DNA of 64,000 bases from an uncultured bacterium (lineage in GTDB: Bacteria; Cyanobacteriota; Vampirovibrionia; Gastranaerophilales; Gastranaerophilaceae). Location: positions 62,001-126,000 of the forward strand of contig CATLLN010000005.1 of the NCBI GenBank assembly GCA_950022695.1, written 5' to 3'. Shown piece after piece: positions 1 to 8,277 of the stretch. The stretch's first letter is position 1. Each line of letters opens with the position of its first letter. The translations under genes were made by a program, and so were the position numbers. A model generated the notes under the pieces. That model was not told where the DNA came from, ran no database searches, and saw nothing but the letters and a program-made list of their open reading frames with translations.

Positions 1-19
1 GGTGTGTCTCCTTGTTTTT

Positions 20-41
20 CCTATTTTTGCGCAAAAACAGG
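20..41. repeat. 22-bp near-perfect palindrome
   Basis: Inverted repeat with 11-base arms and one mismatched pair (centre TTTTTGCGCAAAAA). It lies just after the stop of the small minus-strand gene and before an AAGGAG-like sequence, read on the minus strand, that probably serves a gene starting left of the window. It could be an operator for that next gene or a hairpin between two genes. No protein site was recognised. Confidence 0.4.
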
Positions 42-63
42 CACAATTCAACACAAATCTTTT

Positions 64-303
64 TTATCGCTGTCCCATAGATTTTTGATATCTTGCGGTA
101 CGAGCATTAACCGCGTAACAAGCGATGTTTAATCTTTGTCGAAGTTCCATCATATTACGCAAAGTAGAAGCGTAATCATTCATGGCTTCAAGCATTTTAT
201 TAGGATCAACCATTGATTCTATATTATCGTGGTTATCAACTTTTTCTTCCTGGTACTTTTGTACTAACATCTTATCGATGTAATCTTCTGCGCCAACGCC
301 CAT
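64..303 (-). CDS. Small hypothetical protein, 79 aa
   Basis: I do not recognise the family. The product is hydrophilic and mostly helical by composition (many Glu, Asp, Met, Asn), with no signal peptide, membrane segment or cysteine pair; there is a single Cys near residue 62. The start is supported by a GGGAGGA sequence a few bases before the ATG. An AAGGAG-like site follows within 60 bases on the same strand, so it is probably the first gene of an operon continuing left out of the window. Function unknown. Confidence 0.7.
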   Translation of the reverse strand: MGVGAEDYIDKMLVQKYQEEKVDNHDNIESMVDPNKMLEAMNDYASTLRNMMELRQRLNIACYAVNARTARYQKSMGQR

Positions 304-551
304 GCATTGTCCTCCCTATTGATTTGTCTATCCTGTTCCTGTAAAAAATATTATCCTAGATATTCCTTATATAATAATAAAGTTTTTTGCGAGTTGAAAA
401 TTGCCTTTTTTAATAAATTTGTCTTTACAAATCTTCACATTAAGGTGATTTTTATCTTACAGGTATTATGTTGATTATTCGGAAAAACATCAGAAGAAAA
501 ACTTCCTGCTCAGTCTAATTTGCTTGAACGTTTCAAGGCTTAAATTTATGA

Positions 552-563
552 TATAATTCAGGC
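552..563 (+). promoter_or_regulatory. Extended -10 promoter, probably leaderless transcript
   Basis: TG-A-TATAAT (TATAAT at 552-557) is followed by six bases and then the ATG at 564. Transcription would start at or beside the start codon, and no Shine-Dalgarno precedes the ATG. No convincing -35 at normal spacing was seen, which fits an extended -10 promoter. Confidence 0.5.
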
Positions 564-2222
564 ATGAAAGAAATTTGTATTACTGCACCTGTGAAAAAGC
601 CTGATGATATTTTGTGTTTTAGTGAAAATACAAGATGCCGTGAATTTTATGTTTATTATACAAAATTCATGAACGAAAATTTTGAGTATCTTGAGGAGTT
701 TGTTAGAGCTGCAGAATCTGCCGGGGCAAAGGTTTTTGTAAATTTTAAACACGATATCACAGAAGAAGAACTTCCGGAAATTAAAAGATTTCTTAAGTAT
801 CTTAAGACTTCCGATATTGATGGGATTTTTATAAACAGTTTTGCAGTACTTGAAGCTATAAAGGTTTTTAAGCTGCCGTTTAAGGTAATTGCTGATTCGT
901 ATTTTGATATTCATAATCTTTCGGGAATTGATTTTATAAACAGTTTTCACAAGGTTAACGGAGTAATTATTACAGAAGAAATTTACTTAAAAAATATTGC
1001 TAAAATTAAAAAGTTTACAAAACTTCCGCTTGCTATAGATTCTGATAATCTTCCCTGGTGCGCAGAGGATATTATAAGGCTTAAAGCTATTGATAATGTT
1101 GTAATTAAAGGAAAATTTCAAACCTCAGATGATATTTTGGAAGGTATTCAACTTATTGAAAAAATTCTAGATAAACCGAAATTATTTAAAAATCAGAAAC
1201 TGCCTTTTAAACATGTAAGAAAAAGCTCTTATATGATAAATCATTTTTCCGGTGATATGGTCAGCGCCGAAGGTAAAGATTTTAAATTCAGCCGTAATAT
1301 ATCAAAATTTGACTGGGAAGTAAGTAAATCAAATGTTGAGGTTTCAAGATATGGAAGTTCTGATTATAAGTATAGAATTAATCTAAGGTTGACATCTTTA
1401 GCGCAAATTAAAGAACTAAAAAAATATATCAAAAAACTTGGCTTTTGTCCTATTTATTCATTGGAATACGGGGAAATTGTTTCTACTTGTGACCTTTCTA
1501 AGAACAGTTTTTCAGAAGTTATAACAAAGGTTAAAAAATTCTGTTCAAAATATGGAATAAAGTTTCAGCTTTCTACTCCGAAAATACTTATAGAAAGGGA
1601 TTTTGACAGGGTTTATGAATATGAGAAAAATCTATTATTATCTTCCCCAATGCCGGATTCTATTGTTATAAATAATATAGGTTTTTTCTGGGCTTTTATA
1701 AATGATTCGGATATTAATCACATTCCGTTTGAAATCGGTAAAGGTATTAATCTTTTAAACAGCATGTCAATAAAGTGTTTAAATAGTTTGTCCAATGTGA
1801 GTACTGTTGATTTTACTTCATTTAATGATTATAGTGCTGCTTTAAAAACACTAAAAAAGATAAAAAATGATATACCTAATAAAAAATATACAATAGCCGG
1901 TAATAAAAAAGTTTCTACAATCGGACTTTGCCCTCTTAATAATGACAGTGCTATCGTTTCAAGGCTGTCTTGCAAAGCGCCTTGCTACAAAAGTCAATAT
2001 GCTCTTAATGATCCGACATTAAAAAAAGTTTACCCGTTTGTTTGTGACGGTTTTTGTAGAATGCATATGTTTGAAGATGCTATAATGGACGATTTTTCGT
2101 ATATTGATGAATTATATCGAGCAGGTATAAATGAATTCGTATTTGATTTTAGCTCTCTTGATTCAAAATACATTCCGATATTGTTGAATAAATTTTTTAT
2201 GTATATTGAAAATGTTAAATAA
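564..2222 (+). CDS. Divergent peptidase U32-like protein
   Basis: 552 aa. The C-terminal third (about residues 450-552) has the cysteine pattern and ending of U32 family proteins: a GLCPLN segment, then SCKAPC, then CDGFCR, followed by a GINEFVFDFSS strand-like segment. The N-terminal half resembles the barrel of that family but lacks its usual GADAVYLG-like motif. U32 members include collagenase-like peptidases, the RlhA rRNA hydroxylation factor and the Fe-S proteins UbiU/UbiV, so the cysteines may hold an Fe-S cluster; this is inference. It probably has a leaderless start and may pair functionally with the DUF2229 gene 73 bases downstream. Exact substrate unknown. Confidence 0.65.
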   Translation: MKEICITAPVKKPDDILCFSENTRCREFYVYYTKFMNENFEYLEEFVRAAESAGAKVFVNFKHDITEEELPEIKRFLKYLKTSDIDGIFINSFAVLEAIKVFKLPFKVIADSYFDIHNLSGIDFINSFHKVNGVIITEEIYLKNIAKIKKFTKLPLAIDSDNLPWCAEDIIRLKAIDNVVIKGKFQTSDDILEGIQLIEKILDKPKLFKNQKLPFKHVRKSSYMINHFSGDMVSAEGKDFKFSRNISKFDWEVSKSNVEVSRYGSSDYKYRINLRLTSLAQIKELKKYIKKLGFCPIYSLEYGEIVSTCDLSKNSFSEVITKVKKFCSKYGIKFQLSTPKILIERDFDRVYEYEKNLLLSSPMPDSIVINNIGFFWAFINDSDINHIPFEIGKGINLLNSMSIKCLNSLSNVSTVDFTSFNDYSAALKTLKKIKNDIPNKKYTIAGNKKVSTIGLCPLNNDSAIVSRLSCKAPCYKSQYALNDPTLKKVYPFVCDGFCRMHMFEDAIMDDFSYIDELYRAGINEFVFDFSSLDSKYIPILLNKFFMYIENVK

Positions 2223-2295
2223 TTTCATTTAAGCTGTCAAAAAATATTTTTTTGGGCTATTATACTAATAGTAGAATTTATTAGGGAATAAAAGC

Positions 2296-3378
2296 ATGGC
2301 ACAAGCAAAATCAGAAGAAAAAGTTATCGGAATACCGAGAGCAATGTCTTTTTATAATAATTATCCGTTTTATTACGGTTTTTTTAATGATTTAGGTATC
2401 AAAATTATATTATCAGATGTGACAACTAAACAAACAATGTCAGAAGGTGCAGGGCTTGTTGTAACAGAAACCTGTCTGCCTATCAAAGTTTATATCGGAC
2501 ATATATTGAATCTTTTAAATAAAGGCGTTGATAAAATTTTTGTGCCATCATTACAATCTATTGATCATAAAATTTATAACTGTTCTAAAATCAGAGGCTT
2601 GCCAGATTTAGTAAGAAATGTTGTAAAGCAGCCTATTACAATGATTGAAGCTACTCTTGATAAATCTGAAAAAAATCAAGGACTATATGAGTTTTTGGCA
2701 GAATGCGTAAAACCTTTCGGAATAACTGATATGAACCAAATTAAAAAAGCTTCAAAAGCAGGTTGGAGATGTTATAACAATTTCCATGTGATGTCAAAAT
2801 CAGGTATGCCGTATTCGAAAGCTTTAAGTTATGCACTTCAAGGAAAAGTTGTTATTGCCAATAAAACTAAAGAATATCCAATATCAATTGCACTTGTCGG
2901 GCATGGTTACAACATCTATGATGAAAGAGTTTGTATGAAAGTTCTTGATAAACTTGAAGCAATGGATGTTGAAGTTTGTACATCTTTGCAATTATCTAAT
3001 GAACAGTTAGATGAAGGTATTGCAAGTCTCGGTAACGAAAAATACTGGGCAAATGAGGATGAAATGACAGGTTCTGCCGGTCATTATCTGAAAGATAATA
3101 AAGTTGACGGTGTTATTACAATTACAGCGTTTGGCTGCGGACCGGATTCTTTGATGGTGGAACGTATTACAAGACGTGCTAAACAATTTAACAAACCGTT
3201 ATTAAACCTTACAATTGATGAACAAACAGGTGAAGCCGGTTTTGTAACACGTTTGGAAGCGTTTGTTGATATGTTGTTCCGTAAGAAACGTGCAAATATT
3301 GTTAATAAATTAAATATTCAAAGTGATAATAATGAATTTACTCCTAACGTTGAATTTATAGAAACAAGAAGCAAATAG
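2296..3378 (+). CDS. DUF2229 / acyl-CoA dehydratase activase-related protein
   Basis: 360 aa. The N-terminus (IGIPRAMSFYNNYPF) and the following segment with ETCLPIK, a GHI..LL stretch and IFVPS match the DUF2229/COG3580 family, the non-ASKHA part of 2-hydroxyacyl-CoA dehydratase activase-like proteins. Conserved cysteines (TETC, YNCSK, FGCGPDS) are compatible with an Fe-S cluster. The ASKHA ATPase domain found in fused homologues is absent, so this is a stand-alone version. An AGGGA sequence lies 7-8 bases before the ATG. No dehydratase subunits are nearby; with the U32-like gene upstream, a redox or modification role is possible but unproven. Confidence 0.75.
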   Translation: MAQAKSEEKVIGIPRAMSFYNNYPFYYGFFNDLGIKIILSDVTTKQTMSEGAGLVVTETCLPIKVYIGHILNLLNKGVDKIFVPSLQSIDHKIYNCSKIRGLPDLVRNVVKQPITMIEATLDKSEKNQGLYEFLAECVKPFGITDMNQIKKASKAGWRCYNNFHVMSKSGMPYSKALSYALQGKVVIANKTKEYPISIALVGHGYNIYDERVCMKVLDKLEAMDVEVCTSLQLSNEQLDEGIASLGNEKYWANEDEMTGSAGHYLKDNKVDGVITITAFGCGPDSLMVERITRRAKQFNKPLLNLTIDEQTGEAGFVTRLEAFVDMLFRKKRANIVNKLNIQSDNNEFTPNVEFIETRSK

Positions 3379-3404
3379 TCGCAGGGGATTTTATGGCTTT
3401 AGTA

Positions 3405-3433
3405 TTGTAAAAACTTCATTGATACTTTATAAT
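3405..3433 (+). promoter_or_regulatory. Sigma70-type promoter of pilin 1
   Basis: TTGTAA at 3405-3410, 17-base spacer, TATAAT at 3428-3433. The expected transcript start is near 3440, just before the AAAGGAGGA Shine-Dalgarno (3442-3450) and the ATG at 3453. It also rules out the TTG at 3419 as a translation start, because that codon lies within the promoter. Confidence 0.75.
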
Positions 3434-3452
3434 AAAAATATAAAGGAGGATA

Positions 3453-4270
3453 ATGAAACTCTTACGCGATTTACAAAAACAGGGGGGGACTTATTGAAGC
3501 CTATTTTACAGTGTTTTTCGGGGTCGTTTCTAGCAGCATCAAAAAATAAATCTATACTTGCAACTACTACAGTATTTTCAAATTCTTCATCATTTTTTAA
3601 TAAAGCAGGTTTTACTTTAGCGGAGGTATTAATTACTCTTGGCGTTATTGGTATTGTCGCAGCCATGACTATTCCAACATTAATGACCAAAATTCAAAAT
3701 CGTCAGTATGGTACAGCTTATAAAAAGGCTTTATCTACATTGAACCAGGCATTAAGAAGCGCAAATGATGATGGCGCTCTGGTTAGTATGAAAGATGGTG
3801 GCGAAGTTGATACAGGTCATAATACCGGTCTAGGATTGACTGGAAAGAATTTTGTTGCTATTACAAAATATATGACAGGTGTTACGTCATGTTTTGATGG
3901 TGATAATACTGCTTGTTGGGAATGTAATGGGCAAGCAGGTAAAATCGTTGACAATTATATGGGATGCAATAAACAGTCTTATGCTTTTATTGATGCTTCC
4001 GGTACTCAATATTATCTTTATAATTCAGATGAATGGCCTATTGTTATTGATGTTAACGGGGTTTCAAAACCAAATGAACTTGGTAGAGATAGATATGTTG
4101 TTTATTTCGCTAATAGTTTCAATTCCGGTTATTATAGTGACGATGTAGATACTATAAAACCTTTACACGATTTGGAAACAAAACAGCGATGGTGTCCTTC
4201 CGGATATTGTCCTTTTACAAGCAGGTTGTTTGGTGACAGTTCTAAGAAAAGTAATCATCCATGGAATTAA
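3453..4270 (+). CDS. Type IV pilin-like protein 1, out of frame through a G7 tract
   Basis: Pseudopilin with the processing motif KAG|FTLAEVLITLG, a hydrophobic N-terminal helix and a 200-residue globular domain ending in a Cys-rich WCPSG.CPFTSRLFG segment shared with pilin 2. Promoter, Shine-Dalgarno and ATG (3453) are excellent, but from this ATG translation reads MKLLRDLQKQGG, then two codons, then TGA at 3495. The pilin frame is -1 relative to it and is open from before the G tract (3482-3488) to 4270. One extra G (G8) would join them and give a 53-residue leader before the cleavage site, very long for a prepilin. Either the gene is phase-OFF or a frameshift is used. Followed by a terminator shared with the convergent HD-GYP gene. 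Confidence 0.8.
3482..3488 (+). repeat. G7 homopolymer tract in pilin 1 leader
   Basis: Seven consecutive G after CAAAAACA, at codons 10-12 of the reading frame starting at 3453. The tract length decides whether the ATG is in frame with the pilin: G7 is out of frame and G8 would be in frame. Runs of this kind are rare in such AT-rich DNA; I found only three of 7 or more in this window, all at pilin genes. Confidence 0.85.
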
Positions 4271-4286
4271 TTTTGTATAATCTAAA

Positions 4287-4310
4287 CGGGCAAAGCTAAA
4301 GCTTTGCCCG
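4287..4310. terminator. Bidirectional terminator between pilin 1 and HD-GYP gene
   Basis: Perfect 11-bp stem (CGGGCAAAGCT / AGCTTTGCCCG) with a 2-base loop, followed by a T/A-rich tail on either strand. It lies between two convergent genes. Confidence 0.8.
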
Positions 4311-4335
4311 ATATTTTATATTTATAATTATGTTT

Positions 4336-5574
4336 TTATTTAATAATTTGTGATAATGCATTTACAACATCTTTATCCCATTTTGTATCAATTTCGGATG
4401 TTATAATATCAAATGCTTTATCAGATTCCATAGCCTTTCTGTATGGTCTGTCAGAAGTCATTGCGGAGTATGCGTCAGCTACTGCAATAATCCTAGAACC
4501 AAGCGGGATTGATTGACCTTTCAGCCCTTCAGGTGTTCCTGAACCATCAACTCTTTCTGTTTGATAAGTTATATATGGCACAACTTCTGATAAGAAGTTT
4601 ATGTTCATAAGTAAGTTTACACCAATATTTGTATGGTTTTTGATTTTTTGAAGCTCTTCGGTGGAAAGTTTTCCGTTTGTTGCAAAAATCTTTTCAGAAA
4701 GTGTAATTTTTCCGATGTTTTGTAAAAGCCCTGCATAATAAATCAGGTCAGTTGTTTTTTCGTTAAGTCCTAATTTTTTACAAATGCTTCTTGCAAGTTT
4801 TGCAGTATTTCTAGAGTGAGAAACGGTGTATTGTCCTTTTCTATCAACAGCACTTGCCAAGGCTTCAACAAAATTCTGCTGATAATCACACAAATCTCCG
4901 ATTAAAGCAGTAAGTTCGGTTCTTGCTTGCTTAAGCTCGATTTCAGGAGTCTCTGCTGAATTTATTAAATTATTGGTAAGTTCTACTTCATTTTGTAAGG
5001 TTATTGTTGTACCGAGAAGGTTTGCAATACTCATTACAAGTTCTGCAAAATCCTTTTCAAGTTTTCTTGTTGATTTAATCTCAATCATACCCACAGGCAT
5101 TGTTGTGCTGCGCATTGAAATATATATATAATTTTCTTTTTCAATGATTTCATTGTGCAAAAGATCTTTTATTGAAATATCATTTGATGCCGCGGTTTCA
5201 GAAGACAGACCTACAGGAAGTATTTGACCATCTTTTATTAAATGGATGTTACATTCTTCAACTTCAAGCATTTGAACAATGGATTTTGCAATTGAGGTAT
5301 AGATAGCCTGTTCTTCCCCTGTTGTAAAATTCAAGACACAAAGGGTATTTTTTGAAGAATATATGTCAATTAATTCTCTTAATTGATTTTGAAGACGTTC
5401 TTTTTTATTTGCGGTGATACTTATTTTTTTTGCTAAATCTTCTGAAATAAGTGTCTCAGAAATGAAATCACCTAAGTTAAGTGCAAACATTTCTTCTAAA
5501 GGATCGTCACCAACCAAAAATTCTGACTGTCCGAAAAGCGAGATGCCTGTTTGCTTTTTCTCTTCTTTATCCAT
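4336..5574 (-). CDS. GAF plus degenerate HD-GYP domain protein
   Basis: 412 aa from the ATG at 5574, chosen because AAAGGA lies 6-7 bases before it; an upstream in-frame ATG at 5619 has no ribosome site. A GAF-like region (about residues 70-215) precedes an HD-GYP region (about 225-412). HD-GYP phosphodiesterases hydrolyse cyclic di-GMP using metal-binding HD and HHE residues. Here HD is replaced in LLQNIGKI, HHE becomes YQTE, and GYP becomes GTP in DGSGTPEGL, whereas the flanking AVADAYSAMTSDRPYR and NHTNIG segments are intact. It is therefore probably a catalytically dead sensor or binding protein. Convergent with pilin 1. Confidence 0.85.
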   Translation of the reverse strand: MDKEEKKQTGISLFGQSEFLVGDDPLEEMFALNLGDFISETLISEDLAKKISITANKKERLQNQLRELIDIYSSKNTLCVLNFTTGEEQAIYTSIAKSIVQMLEVEECNIHLIKDGQILPVGLSSETAASNDISIKDLLHNEIIEKENYIYISMRSTTMPVGMIEIKSTRKLEKDFAELVMSIANLLGTTITLQNEVELTNNLINSAETPEIELKQARTELTALIGDLCDYQQNFVEALASAVDRKGQYTVSHSRNTAKLARSICKKLGLNEKTTDLIYYAGLLQNIGKITLSEKIFATNGKLSTEELQKIKNHTNIGVNLLMNINFLSEVVPYITYQTERVDGSGTPEGLKGQSIPLGSRIIAVADAYSAMTSDRPYRKAMESDKAFDIITSEIDTKWDKDVVNALSQIIK

Positions 5575-5750
5575 AATTTTTCCTTTAAATATATACCTTC
5601 TTATTTTTATATACGGCACAAATTTTTAAAACTTTAATAAATTTTTAAAAATTCCATACTAAAGTATGAGATTTTTTATACTAAAGTAGGAAAAGTTTTG
5701 TAATAAATGTTAAAATTTTTTGTATATCCCCCTGCTGTCTAATATCTAAT

Positions 5751-6659
5751 ATGGTGATGTTTTGTAATAATAAAATCATGGAGAATATGATTAAGTTAAG
5801 TATAATTGTTCCGGTATATAATGCCGAGGAATTTTTGGAAAAGTGTTTGATGAGTTTAAAAAATCAGACACTTAAGGATATTGAGATACTTCTGGTTGAT
5901 GATGGTTCAACAGATAACAGTTATGAAATTTGTAAAAGCTTTGAAGCTTCAGATTCAAGGATTAGGGTTTTTAAACAAGAAAATTCAGGTCAAAGTGCAG
6001 CTCGTAATAGGGCACTGAGTGTATCAAAGGGCGAATATATTGCTTTTGCGGATTCTGATGATTGGGTAGATTGTGATTTCTACGAAAAACTTCTGGAAGC
6101 AGCTATTCGTTATGGTGCTGATATTGCTTGCGGTTCTGTTATTCGTGAGAAGAAATCTGCAGGGAAGATTCGAGTTAATTATAAGGAAGAAAAGGTTTAT
6201 TTAAGAGCTCAGGAAAAAATAGATGCTGCAGGTGTTCCAAATATGTGTTATGTTTGGAATAAAGTTTATAGGGCGGGATTTTTGAAATCTATTGATTTAC
6301 GTTTTGTAAACGGAATGGTATTTGAGGATACTGATTTTGTAACACGTGCAGTTTATTATTCGAATAAAATAGTAACAGTACCAAATACTTATTATCATTA
6401 TTGGACTAATGAAAATTCTACAGTAAGAACAATGCGTTCTTCTGATAAAAAACGTTTGGATTCTCTACGTTCCAAAAAATCAGTACTTGAATTTTTTGAA
6501 AAACATAAATTAACATCGAATCCTAAAAATCTTGTTAAAAAGAAAGATTGTGTGAAATTTCTGGGTCTGGTGATTTTAAAAACATATGAATGGGAAACTC
6601 GTAAGGTATATTATCTTTTCGGGTTTATTCCGATACTTGAGAAAGTCTCGTATGCTTAA
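5751..6659 (+). CDS. Family 2 glycosyltransferase
   Basis: About 290-302 aa. The GT-A fold begins at LSIIVPVYN, with DDGSTDNS near residues 50-57 and the metal-binding DSDDW near 101-105 (numbered from 5751), which are the hallmarks of GT2 enzymes that transfer a sugar from a nucleotide donor to a glycan or lipid acceptor. The C-terminus ends in a hydrophobic YLFGFIPIL segment. The start is uncertain: no ribosome site precedes 5751; ATG codons at 5778 and 5787 are alternatives, and 5787 begins right at the conserved domain. It stands alone, so the glycan it builds is unknown. Confidence 0.85.
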   Translation: MVMFCNNKIMENMIKLSIIVPVYNAEEFLEKCLMSLKNQTLKDIEILLVDDGSTDNSYEICKSFEASDSRIRVFKQENSGQSAARNRALSVSKGEYIAFADSDDWVDCDFYEKLLEAAIRYGADIACGSVIREKKSAGKIRVNYKEEKVYLRAQEKIDAAGVPNMCYVWNKVYRAGFLKSIDLRFVNGMVFEDTDFVTRAVYYSNKIVTVPNTYYHYWTNENSTVRTMRSSDKKRLDSLRSKKSVLEFFEKHKLTSNPKNLVKKKDCVKFLGLVILKTYEWETRKVYYLFGFIPILEKVSYA

Positions 6660-6701
6660 ATCTGTGTACCTGCGCTTCGCACTTGCTACGCATTTCCGCT
6701 G

Positions 6702-6755
6702 CGGAGCAGAACTGTTGAGATGACTTGGAAAAAAGTTGGAATGTATTTACCCCTA
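6702..6755. repeat. Copy A of a dispersed 3'-end repeat
   Basis: About 54 bases ending in ATTTACCCCTA on the plus strand; the final CTA is the stop codon of the ftsL-like gene. A second copy lies at 11078-11131, where it again ends in the stop codon of a minus-strand gene. Shared elements are GTTGAGAT, AGTTGG and ATTTACCCCTA. Confidence 0.5.
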
Positions 6756-7226
6756 GTAGCCGATAGCCCAGTCAAAATTATTGGATGCGGTTTTTATCGG
6801 GTGAATTGATTCTTTTTGTGCAGAGTTTAGCGCTGTAACTTCAATAACTTTTTCAGCTTTTTGAAGTAAGTTAAATTCACCAATTTTGTTATCAACGTTA
6901 TTGAAAGATTTATATTTATCAAGTTCGGCTTGTAAATCCTGATTTTCAGCGTTTAAGCGGACTATTTCGTTATCCAGATTATTAAGCTTAGCTTCATAAT
7001 TCATTGCAATATAGTAGCTTACAAAGGTTACAGCAATTGTGATACCAAGACAAAAACACAAAGATTTGTTAATTTTTCTTGTAACCATTTCTCTGATTGT
7101 TATAGGTTTTTCCTGCCCAAAAGAACCTTCAATAACAGAATTATCTTCTTTTACAGGATTTGAGGAATAATTACTTTTCTTATAAAGTAATTCCTTGTCT
7201 TCAATTTTAACTCTCACTGGACTCAA
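6753..7226 (-). CDS. ftsL: FtsL-like single-span membrane protein
   Basis: 157 aa: a basic cytoplasmic N-terminus, one membrane span (about residues 55-74), then a short coiled coil (about 78-108, NNLDNEIVRLNAENQDLQ) and a small extracytoplasmic tail. Size, topology and position directly after rsmH are those of the divisome protein FtsL, which bridges FtsB and FtsQ at the septum. Sequence similarity in this family is very weak, so the call rests on context and architecture. No penicillin-binding protein or mur genes follow, so the dcw cluster is truncated here. Confidence 0.65.
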   Translation of the reverse strand: MSPVRVKIEDKELLYKKSNYSSNPVKEDNSVIEGSFGQEKPITIREMVTRKINKSLCFCLGITIAVTFVSYYIAMNYEAKLNNLDNEIVRLNAENQDLQAELDKYKSFNNVDNKIGEFNLLQKAEKVIEVTALNSAQKESIHPIKTASNNFDWAIGY

Positions 7227-7260
7227 ATTTATACCCTTAAACTACCTGCTAATAAACTTT

Positions 7261-8196
7261 TTACCTTCTTATGCATTTTGCGATTCTTAGTTTAGCGCTT
7301 CTGGAAGGCGGGTTTTCTGAAATCTCTTGTTTAGATGCCATTATTGGTTTTTTGTTTACCAATTCAAGTATTGGTGGTGGGCAGTTACAAATCATTTGTG
7401 TTTTATCGCAATGGCATTTACTTGAATGATACTTAAATACTTGTTTTACTACCCTGTCTTCAAGAGAATGAAAACTTATTACACTGATTATAGCACCAAA
7501 GTCTAATAAATCCAATACATCATTTAATGTGTTTTTAACATTTTGTAACTCTTGGTTTACTTCGATTCTAATGGCTTGAAATACACGTGTTGCGGGGTGT
7601 ATAGATGATTTTACTTTTGGTGTTGAGTTGATAATAAGGTTAGCTAATTCAGTTGTCGTATTTATAGGATTAGCCTTGCGGGCATCAACGATTGCCTTTG
7701 CTATGCGCTTAGAAAAACGTTCTTCCCCGTATTCGGAAAAAATTCTTACCAGGTCATTTTCGCTGTATGAATTCACTATGTCATATGCGGAGAAATCTGA
7801 ATCCATATTGAATCTCATATCAAGCGGGGCTTCTTTAGAGAAAGAAAAACCTCGTTCTTGTTTTGTTAACTGGTGGTATGAAGCGCCCAGGTCAAATAGT
7901 ACTCCGCCTGTAATTTTTGGTATCCCCAGGTCTTTAAATACTTGTTTAATATTTGTGTATGAGCTTTTTACAATTGTAAGATTATTATAATCCTTTAAGC
8001 GTTCAGAAGCTGCATCAATTGCATCTTGATCTATGTCAAAGGAAACAAGTTTTCCGTTTGGTGAAATTCTTTTTAAAATAAGCTCGCTGTGACCGCCGCC
8101 GCCCAGAGTACAATCGGCATATATAAGTCCGTCTTTGCAGTTAAGAGCATCTACAGCTTCGTTTTTCATAACAGTATAATGTTTAAAATCGTTCAT
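7261..8196 (-). CDS. rsmH: 16S rRNA m4C1402 N4-methyltransferase
   Basis: 311 aa, full family length. It methylates N4 of C1402 in the ribosomal decoding site using S-adenosylmethionine. The AdoMet site GGGGHS is at residues 32-37; other family motifs are GVLFDLGASYHQL, RGFSF, the FSEYGEERFSKRIAKAI segment, FQAIRIEVNQEL and SFHSLEDRVVK. It lies 34 bases upstream of the ftsL-like gene on the same strand, the usual rsmH-ftsL order. The transcription factor gene mraZ that often precedes it is absent; a small unknown gene and a terminator are found instead. Confidence 0.97.
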   Translation of the reverse strand: MNDFKHYTVMKNEAVDALNCKDGLIYADCTLGGGGHSELILKRISPNGKLVSFDIDQDAIDAASERLKDYNNLTIVKSSYTNIKQVFKDLGIPKITGGVLFDLGASYHQLTKQERGFSFSKEAPLDMRFNMDSDFSAYDIVNSYSENDLVRIFSEYGEERFSKRIAKAIVDARKANPINTTTELANLIINSTPKVKSSIHPATRVFQAIRIEVNQELQNVKNTLNDVLDLLDFGAIISVISFHSLEDRVVKQVFKYHSSKCHCDKTQMICNCPPPILELVNKKPIMASKQEISENPPSRSAKLRIAKCIRR

Positions 8197-8219
8197 ATGT
8201 TAATACTAGCATAAAAAGT

Positions 8220-8249
8220 AAAAAGAGATACTTTTTAGTACCTCTTTTT
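8220..8249 (-). terminator. Terminator after small gene, before rsmH
   Basis: AAAAAGAG and CTCTTTTT arms with a further TAC/GTA pairing around a short loop. On the minus strand it follows the 73-residue gene and precedes rsmH, so it probably ends that transcript. Confidence 0.6.
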
Positions 8250-8277
8250 ATTCATACTTAAAGCTATTCAATTTTTT

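Noticed and set aside
558-950. 130-residue minus-strand frame
   Set aside because: Shadow of the U32-like gene, whose codon pattern and cysteine motifs are clear.
3419-3452. TTG start for pilin 1 at 3419
   Set aside because: The codon lies in the promoter, with the TATAAT at 3428-3433 after it; the transcript should begin near 3440.
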